Shown: one piece after another, positions 13,670 through 16,743 of the stretch | Numbering within the stretch: position 1 is the stretch's first letter | Layout of the letters: each line of letters starts with the position of its first letter | Assembly: GCA_946638265.1 (NCBI GenBank) | Contig: CAMPBN010000010.1 | Location: 1 to 16,743, forward strand | Reading direction: 5' to 3' | From: an uncultured Bacillota bacterium | GTDB lineage: Bacteria > Bacillota > Clostridia > Peptostreptococcales > Anaerovoracaceae | DNA length: 16,743 nt | Program-made: the position numbers and the translations under genes | The notes under the pieces: model-generated | Told to the model about the DNA's origin: nothing | Databases searched by the model: none | Seen by the model: only the letters and a program-made list of their open reading frames with translations

Positions 13670-15073
13670 ATGAAAAATATATTTAAAACGGAAAAAAACG
13701 GCAAAAGCGCCGGGCTTAATATTATAATTGTCGGCTGCGGCAAGGTGGGGCAGACGCTGGTGGAAAGATTGTCCGCAGAAGGGCACAACATCGCTATCGT
13801 GGACAAGAATGCCCAGAAGCTGAAGGAACTTTCAGACCAGTATGATGTGCTGGGCATCGTGGGTAACGGCGCCAGCTACAGCGTTCTGATGGAAGCGGAT
13901 GTAGCCCATGCGGACCTGATCATCGCAGTTACGGAAATGGATGAGCTGAACCTGCTTTGCTGCACGGTGGGCAAGCGCGTGGGCGAATGCTCTGCCATCG
14001 CCAGAGTGCGCACACCTGACTATAGCACGGAAGTAGGATATCTCAAGGATAAGCTGGGCCTGGCCATGATCATCAACCCGGACCTGGAGTCCGCCATCGA
14101 GGCATCCCGCATTCTTTGCCTGCCAAACGCTCTGGAGGTCAACTCCTTTGCGCATGGCCAGGCCGAGATGATTAAGTTTCAGATTCCGCGAGGCAACATC
14201 ATGGACGGCATCTCTGTTGCCGAGCTGGGCAAAATGACCAAGTCACGCTATCTGATCTGCGGAGTGGAAAGGGAAGAGGAATTTTTCATTCCTAACGGAA
14301 ATTCCGTGCTCATGGCCGGAGACCGCATCTATGTGACGGCAGCCAGGAGTGCCATCAGGAATTTCTTCAAGGAGATTGGCATACGTACAAATCATGTGAA
14401 AAATTCCCTCATTATCGGCGGCGGCAGATCCGCCTATTATCTGGGAAAAATCCTCCTGGATATGGGTATCGAAGTTAAGATCATCGAGATAAACAAAGAG
14501 CGCTGCGAGCAGCTCAGCACACTTCTGCCGAAAGCCACCATTATCAACGGTGACGGCACAGACGAGGCCCTGCTTGTGGAAGAAGGCATCGAATATGTGG
14601 ATTCCTTCATAGCGCTGACAGGCATCGACGAAGAAAATATCCTTTTGACTTTGCACGCAAAAAAGCATTCCAAAGCAAAAGTTATCACAAAGATCAACAG
14701 GATCACTTTCAAAGAGGCCATATCGGACCTCAATTTGGGCAGTGTGATCTATCCGCGATATATTACGGCTCAATACATCATGACTTATGTCAGAGCCAAG
14801 AGCAATTCGGCAGACAGCGCAGCCATAGAGGCCATTTATCCTATGTTTGGCGCTAGAGCCGAAGCTATGGAATTCATCATTAGGGAAGACCCTCAGCTGA
14901 CAGGCATTCCACTGAAAGATCTTCAGATAAAAGACAATGTCCTAATCGCATTTATCAGCCGCAAAGGCAAGATCATCATCCCGGGCGGTGAAGATATGCT
15001 GCTTCCGGGTGACAGTGTGGTGCTGGTAACATCCCAAAAAGGAGTTAACAGCCTCCATGACATTCTGCAATAG
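13670..15073 (+). CDS. trkA: Trk potassium uptake system regulatory subunit TrkA
   Basis: TrkA is the cytoplasmic nucleotide-binding subunit that gates the TrkH potassium channel. From the start I prefer, the protein is 467 residues with two tandem RCK units. The first Rossmann motif is VGCGKVGQTL at 21-30, with an acidic V-D at the end of its second strand. The second is IIGGGRSAYYLG, starting near residue 248, with K-I-I-E-I-N following. Each is followed by an RCK_C-type segment, the last ending in GGEDMLLPGDSVVLVT. The open frame extends up to GTG 13592, but that codon lies at or before the predicted transcription start and lacks a ribosome binding site. ATG 13670 has AAGGA at 13655-13659 (slightly long spacing) and gives the usual family length. 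trkH follows 9 bases later, so the pair forms an operon. Confidence 0.95.
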   Translation: MKNIFKTEKNGKSAGLNIIIVGCGKVGQTLVERLSAEGHNIAIVDKNAQKLKELSDQYDVLGIVGNGASYSVLMEADVAHADLIIAVTEMDELNLLCCTVGKRVGECSAIARVRTPDYSTEVGYLKDKLGLAMIINPDLESAIEASRILCLPNALEVNSFAHGQAEMIKFQIPRGNIMDGISVAELGKMTKSRYLICGVEREEEFFIPNGNSVLMAGDRIYVTAARSAIRNFFKEIGIRTNHVKNSLIIGGGRSAYYLGKILLDMGIEVKIIEINKERCEQLSTLLPKATIINGDGTDEALLVEEGIEYVDSFIALTGIDEENILLTLHAKKHSKAKVITKINRITFKEAISDLNLGSVIYPRYITAQYIMTYVRAKSNSADSAAIEAIYPMFGARAEAMEFIIREDPQLTGIPLKDLQIKDNVLIAFISRKGKIIIPGGEDMLLPGDSVVLVTSQKGVNSLHDILQ

Positions 15074-15082
15074 AGGAAAATT

Positions 15083-16540
15083 ATGAACAGATCGGTTATT
15101 CGCTTCGTTCTGGCCCATATCATGATCATCGAAGGCGTATTAATGCTCCTTCCTGTTATCACGGGCCTGATTTACGGAGAAGAAGTTTACAAGAAATATA
15201 TGGCGGTGGCGGCATCGGCTGTCTGCCTGGGACTGATCCTCAAGTGGAAAAAACCCGCAAAGATGACCTTTTATCTCAAGGAAGGCTGCGTGGCTACGGC
15301 GTTTTCCTGGATAATGCTCAGTATCATAGGCTGCATACCTTTTTTACTGACAAAGGAAATCCCGTCTTTCGCAGATGCGCTGTTTGAGACGGTATCCGGT
15401 TTCACCACCACGGGAGCCAGCATCCTGTATGACATCGAATCGCTTTCGCATGCGTCGCTTATCTGGCGCAGCTTTACACATTGGATCGGCGGAATGGGAG
15501 TGCTGGTATTCCTGCTCACCATCGTGTCCATGACAGGCGGTTCATCCATGAACCTGATGAGGGCGGAAAGCCCGGGGCCTTCCGTGGGCAAGCTGGTGCC
15601 GCGTATCAGAGAAAGTGCCAGATTCCTTTACGGGATATATCTTATGCTTTCGCTGATAGAATATCTTTGCCTGCTGGCAGGGGGGATGACAGTCTTTGAC
15701 GCGCTCAACACCATGTTTGCAACGGCCGGCACAGGAGGCTTTGGCATCAAAAATGACAGCATTGCTTCGTACAGCGCGACGCTCCAATGGATCATCACCG
15801 TCTTTATGATACTTTTCGGCGTTAATTTCAATGCTTACTTTTTCATATTCAGAAAGAAGTTCAAAGAGCTTTTGAAGCTTGAAGAAGTGGTATGGTACTT
15901 TGCAATCATTATTTTGTCTGTCGGAATAATATTTGTGTGCATAGGCCACAGCGACGGAACGTTTTCGGATGCTTTCAGAGATTCGGCTTTCCAGATTGCG
16001 TCCATCATCACCACGACGGGCTTTTCCACGGTGGATTTCAATCTCTGGAATTCGACGGCCAAAACTTTGCTGGTATTCATCATGTTCTGCGGAGCCTGCG
16101 CTGGCAGTACGGGCGGCGGCATCAAGGTGTCCAGATTTATGATACTTTTCAAGGTGCTGAAAAAAGAGATGAATCTTTACGTGCATCCGAAGAGCATCAA
16201 GGAAATCCAAATGAACGGAAAACCTGTGGAGCATGACGTGGTCCGCACCTGCAGCACTTTCCTGATCACATATATGGGAGTGTTCGTGATATCGCTCTTT
16301 TTGATATCATTTGACAATTTCGATCTGACTACGAATTTTACGGCGATAGCAGCTTCCATCAATAACATCGGTCCGGGCCTGGAAATGGTGGGACCGTCGG
16401 GGAATTTTGCGCAGTTTAGTGCATTCTCAAAATATGTTTTGATGTTTGATATGCTGGCGGGCAGGCTGGAGCTGTTCCCGATGCTGATACTGCTGAATCC
16501 TGCCATCTGGAAGGACCTGCAAAGACGTGTAAGAAAATAA
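15083..16540 (+). CDS. trkH: Trk potassium uptake system channel subunit TrkH
   Basis: TrkH is the membrane channel of the Trk system and takes up K+ (sometimes also Na+) under TrkA control. The 485-residue protein has the four helix-pore-helix repeats, and each filter segment is visible: FTTTGAS at 107-113, TAGTGGF at 214-220, TTTGFST at 310-316 and NNIGPG at 427-432. A glycine is present in all four, as expected for a K+-selective pore. The GGIKVSRFMILFK segment in the third repeat matches the conserved intramembrane gating loop region of the family. GAGGAAAA just before ATG 15083 is a good ribosome binding site. Close spacing to trkA and the terminator after it define a two-gene unit. Confidence 0.97.
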   Translation: MNRSVIRFVLAHIMIIEGVLMLLPVITGLIYGEEVYKKYMAVAASAVCLGLILKWKKPAKMTFYLKEGCVATAFSWIMLSIIGCIPFLLTKEIPSFADALFETVSGFTTTGASILYDIESLSHASLIWRSFTHWIGGMGVLVFLLTIVSMTGGSSMNLMRAESPGPSVGKLVPRIRESARFLYGIYLMLSLIEYLCLLAGGMTVFDALNTMFATAGTGGFGIKNDSIASYSATLQWIITVFMILFGVNFNAYFFIFRKKFKELLKLEEVVWYFAIIILSVGIIFVCIGHSDGTFSDAFRDSAFQIASIITTTGFSTVDFNLWNSTAKTLLVFIMFCGACAGSTGGGIKVSRFMILFKVLKKEMNLYVHPKSIKEIQMNGKPVEHDVVRTCSTFLITYMGVFVISLFLISFDNFDLTTNFTAIAASINNIGPGLEMVGPSGNFAQFSAFSKYVLMFDMLAGRLELFPMLILLNPAIWKDLQRRVRK

Positions 16541-16545
16541 GAGAG

Positions 16546-16585
16546 AAAGAGTACCGACAATTTATGGGTTGTCGGTACTCTTTTT
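16546..16585 (+). terminator. Intrinsic terminator after trkH
   Basis: A perfect 15-bp stem, 16546-16560 (AAAGAGTACCGACAA) with 16569-16583, encloses an eight-base loop TTTATGGG and ends in five T's at 16581-16585. It begins 5 bases after the trkH stop. Confidence 0.95.
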
Positions 16586-16596
16586 GAATTTTCCGC

Positions 16597-16625
16597 TTGA
16601 CATTTTTTCGAAAATTGCGAATAAT
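16597..16625 (+). promoter_or_regulatory. Sigma-A-type promoter for the gene beyond the window
   Basis: A perfect -35 TTGACA at 16597-16602 is followed, 17 bases on, by AATAAT at 16620-16625; an overlapping TAATAT at 16622-16627 is an alternative with longer spacing. The transcription start would be near 16632-16636, directly before the structured leader. Confidence 0.8.
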
Positions 16626-16638
16626 ATAAAATATAGGC

Positions 16639-16723
16639 AAGGGAGGGTGGTAAAAGTTACCACCGTCTTGCATCTTTTTTGAATTAAAGATGCGCTCCCT
16701 TAATTTGCTGCAAAATGTGCAGC
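16639..16723 (+). ncRNA. Structured 5' leader RNA: three-way junction plus hairpin, class unknown
   Basis: The RNA expected from the promoter at 16597 folds compactly by eye. P1 is AAGGGAG (16639-16645) with CTCCCTT (16695-16701). P2 is GGTGGTAA (16646-16653) with TTACCACC (16657-16664), loop AAG. P3 is GCATCTTT (16670-16677) with AAAGATGC (16686-16693). Junction linkers are 0, 5 (GTCTT) and 1 base. A further hairpin, GCTGCA (16707-16712) with TGCAGC (16718-16723), follows. AAAGGAA at 16728-16734 then makes a ribosome binding site for a start codon that probably begins with AT at 16742-16743. No T-run terminator is seen, so control, if any, is probably of translation. It could be a ribosomal-protein autoregulatory leader or a riboswitch; I could not match it to a class I know. 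Confidence 0.55.
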
Positions 16724-16743
16724 TGAGAAAGGAACGTTGTTAT

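Noticed and set aside
16721..16734. CTGAGA and GAAC near the window end as part of a TPP riboswitch
   Set aside because: The upstream GGGG-TGC part and the downstream half of the TPP core are not in the expected places, and the hairpins do not match its fold.

Overview
The window reads as chromosomal housekeeping DNA from a mid-GC anaerobic Firmicute, most likely a member of the Clostridia. The basis is gene content and order (rpoN next to a glycolytic operon; eno, secG and rnr in one neighbourhood; a K+-dependent membrane pyrophosphatase), strong AGGAGG-type ribosome binding sites, and sigma-A-like promoters. The genus cannot be fixed from the sequence alone. All credible genes are on the + strand. 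I see no rRNA, tRNA, CRISPR array, insertion sequence or prophage.

Region 1 (1-4821), lower glycolysis: the 3' end of rpoN (sigma-54), then gap, pgk, tpiA and eno in close succession, closed by a hairpin terminator. Neither a cggR-type repressor nor a phosphoglycerate mutase gene is present, although both commonly sit in this cluster in Firmicutes. The GAPDH lacks the usual NAD-specifying aspartate. A short hairpin and a possible promoter lie between tpiA and eno.

Region 2 (4865-5703): a stand-alone cyclic-nucleotide-binding domain protein without a DNA-binding domain, then secG (Sec translocon) behind a near-consensus promoter.

Region 3 (5836-10230), cation energetics: hppA, a membrane pyrophosphatase of the K+-dependent, probably Na+-pumping type, with a strong leader hairpin and its own terminator; an NhaC-family antiporter with its own promoter; and a small two-helix membrane protein with a PH-like middle and a basic tail, followed by a terminator. 

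Region 4 (10307-13508): rnr (RNase R, lacking the usual N-terminal helix-turn-helix) overlaps by 47 bases an EamA-family drug/metabolite transporter; a strong terminator follows.

Region 5 (13560-16585): trkA and trkH, a Trk potassium uptake system, with its own promoter and terminator. Together with the K+-requiring pyrophosphatase and the Na+/H+ antiporter-family protein, this makes a plausible Na+/K+ homeostasis neighbourhood.

Region 6 (16597-16743): a promoter and a compact three-way-junction RNA leader plus a further hairpin, ending in a ribosome binding site whose start codon probably begins at the last two bases of the window. This unidentified leader is the best candidate for something not yet described. 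The rest of the window is mostly ordinary core genome.
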